Source of the DNA: Desulfocurvibacter africanus subsp. africanus DSM 2603
GTDB taxonomy: Bacteria; Desulfobacterota; Desulfovibrionia; Desulfovibrionales; Desulfovibrionaceae
Reading direction: 5' to 3'
Assembly: GCF_000422545.1 (NCBI RefSeq)
Contig: NZ_AULZ01000027.1
Span: 1 to 43,566 of the forward strand
Length of the DNA: 43,566 nucleotides
Below are positions 42,852 to 43,566 of the stretch, in pieces (position 1 is the first letter of the stretch; each line of letters opens with the position of its first letter). Under the pieces are notes generated by a model that was not told where the DNA came from, did no database searches, and saw nothing but the letters and a program-made list of their open reading frames with translations. The translations under genes and the position numbers were made by a program.

Positions 42852-43566
42852 TCAGAGCGCCATGAGCCTGGGAGGGGCCACGTTCTCCAGGTACCACTCA
42901 TACGTCTGGCGGATGCCTTCATCCAGAGGGACCTTGGCCCGCCAGCCAGTTGCGTGCAGCCTTGTCACGTCCAGCAGCTTTCTTGGCGTGCCGTCGGGCA
43001 TGCTTTTGTCGAACACGACCCGGCCCGTAAAGCCCACGGCCTGGCGCACGTGCTCGGCCAGCTCGGCAATGGTCACGTCCTGGCCCACGCCCACGTTGAC
43101 GATCTGCTCTTCGTCATAATTTTGCATGAGGTGCACGCTGGCATCGGCCATGTCGTCCACGTGCAAAAACTCCCGCCTGGGTTTGCCCGTGCCCCACACG
43201 ACCACCTCGGGCGCGCCGGCCTCCTTGGCCTCGTGGAACTTGCGCAAAAGCGCCGGCAGGACGTGCGAGTTCGCCAGATCGAAGTTGTCGCCCGGGCCGT
43301 AGAGGTTGGTGGGCATGAGCGAGATGGCGGAAAACCCGTACTGGCGGCGGTAAGCTTGGCACATCTTGATCCCCGCGATCTTAGCTACCGCGTACCACTC
43401 GTTGGTCGGCTCAAGCGGCCCGGTCAGCAGATGCTCCTCGTTTATCGGCTGGGGCGCAAGCTTTGGGTAGATGCACGAGGAGCCCAAAAAACACAGCTTC
43501 TTGACCCCGCTTTTCCAGGCCGCGTCGATGACGTTGGTCTGGATCAGCAGGTTGTCGCGGATGAAC
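42852..43566 (-). CDS. fcl: GDP-L-fucose synthase, N-terminus outside the window
   Basis: The last 237 codons are present; the frame is open to the window edge. A short-chain-dehydrogenase-like epimerase: [19 protein letters not shown] and the YxxxK pair in [12 protein letters not shown] (catalytic Tyr and Lys), then [23 protein letters not shown], and [13 protein letters not shown]. It converts GDP-4-keto-6-deoxymannose to GDP-L-fucose with NADPH for surface polysaccharide synthesis. The decayed glycosyltransferase follows within a few bases of its stop, so both probably belonged to one polysaccharide operon running from the right. The Rossmann glycine motif lies beyond the window. Confidence 0.92.
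   Translation of the reverse strand, partial: FIRDNLLIQTNVIDAAWKSGVKKLCFLGSSCIYPKLAPQPINEEHLLTGPLEPTNEWYAVAKIAGIKMCQAYRRQYGFSAISLMPTNLYGPGDNFDLANSHVLPALLRKFHEAKEAGAPEVVVWGTGKPRREFLHVDDMADASVHLMQNYDEEQIVNVGVGQDVTIAELAEHVRQAVGFTGRVVFDKSMPDGTPRKLLDVTRLHATGWRAKVPLDEGIRQTYEWYLENVAPPRLMAL

Noticed and set aside
1-43566. tRNA or rRNA genes
   Set aside because: No cloverleaf with a TTC-loop signature and no rRNA core sequence was found on either strand by reading.

Overview
The window is a high-GC bacterial chromosome segment with dense genes on both strands. Gene order and protein types point to a sulfate-reducing Desulfovibrio/Desulfocurvibacter-like member of the Desulfobacterota. The pointers are a detached F0 cluster (atpZ-atpI-atpB-atpE) next to rex, an unusual DRE-TIM acyltransferase-like enzyme, lipoproteins of types common in that group, and G-rich palindromes after gene ends. 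This assignment is inference; no rRNA or tRNA gene is present to test it.

Layout. 0-5.2 kb: a GNAT acetyltransferase, a dienelactone-hydrolase-like protein, a YitT membrane protein, the redox repressor Rex and the F0 part of ATP synthase. 5.4-9.1 kb: a Lon-related protease and an MFS exporter. 9.4-13.5 kb: a conserved-looking unknown, a LysM lipoprotein, a DRE-TIM enzyme fused to a Cache-like domain, and an RlpA-type lipoprotein. 14.4-21.4 kb: a signalling block made of a 1935-residue CheB-CheR-PAS-GAF-kinase-REC hybrid followed by two tandem single-domain response regulators. 21.6-22.7 kb: ychF. 22.8-28 kb: a gene-poor stretch with a PilZ protein, a lipoprotein, small orphan genes and a structured intergenic segment ending in a terminator. 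28-32.3 kb: an IHF/HU protein, a HIT protein, a radical SAM protein, pyrB and pyrC. 32.7-40.5 kb: a YejM-like membrane sulfatase-fold protein, 6-phosphofructokinase, an envelope/protein-quality set (Hsp20, HtpX, HtrA-like protease) and a metallophosphoesterase. 40.5-43.6 kb: an alpha/beta hydrolase, mscL, a decayed WcaI-type glycosyltransferase and the 3' part of a GDP-L-fucose synthase gene.

The most striking non-coding signal is a dispersed element of about 128-131 bp. It is present six times (four forward, two reverse) and is always intergenic. It has imperfect terminal inverted repeats, mostly TA at its ends, and three or four internal hairpins. Two sequence subtypes differ by compensating changes in one hairpin. 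It looks like a MITE/REP-type mobile or RNA-forming element, and no transposase for it is in the window.

Other points worth attention are the loss of the catalytic His in the CheB domain of the giant hybrid, the Cache-like domain on a soluble carbon-metabolism enzyme, a Rex-like half-site at the atp promoter with rex at the other end of the cluster, a candidate structured RNA at about 26.8-27.1 kb, and a glycosyltransferase pseudogene with a stop codon, two internal deletions and a frameshift.
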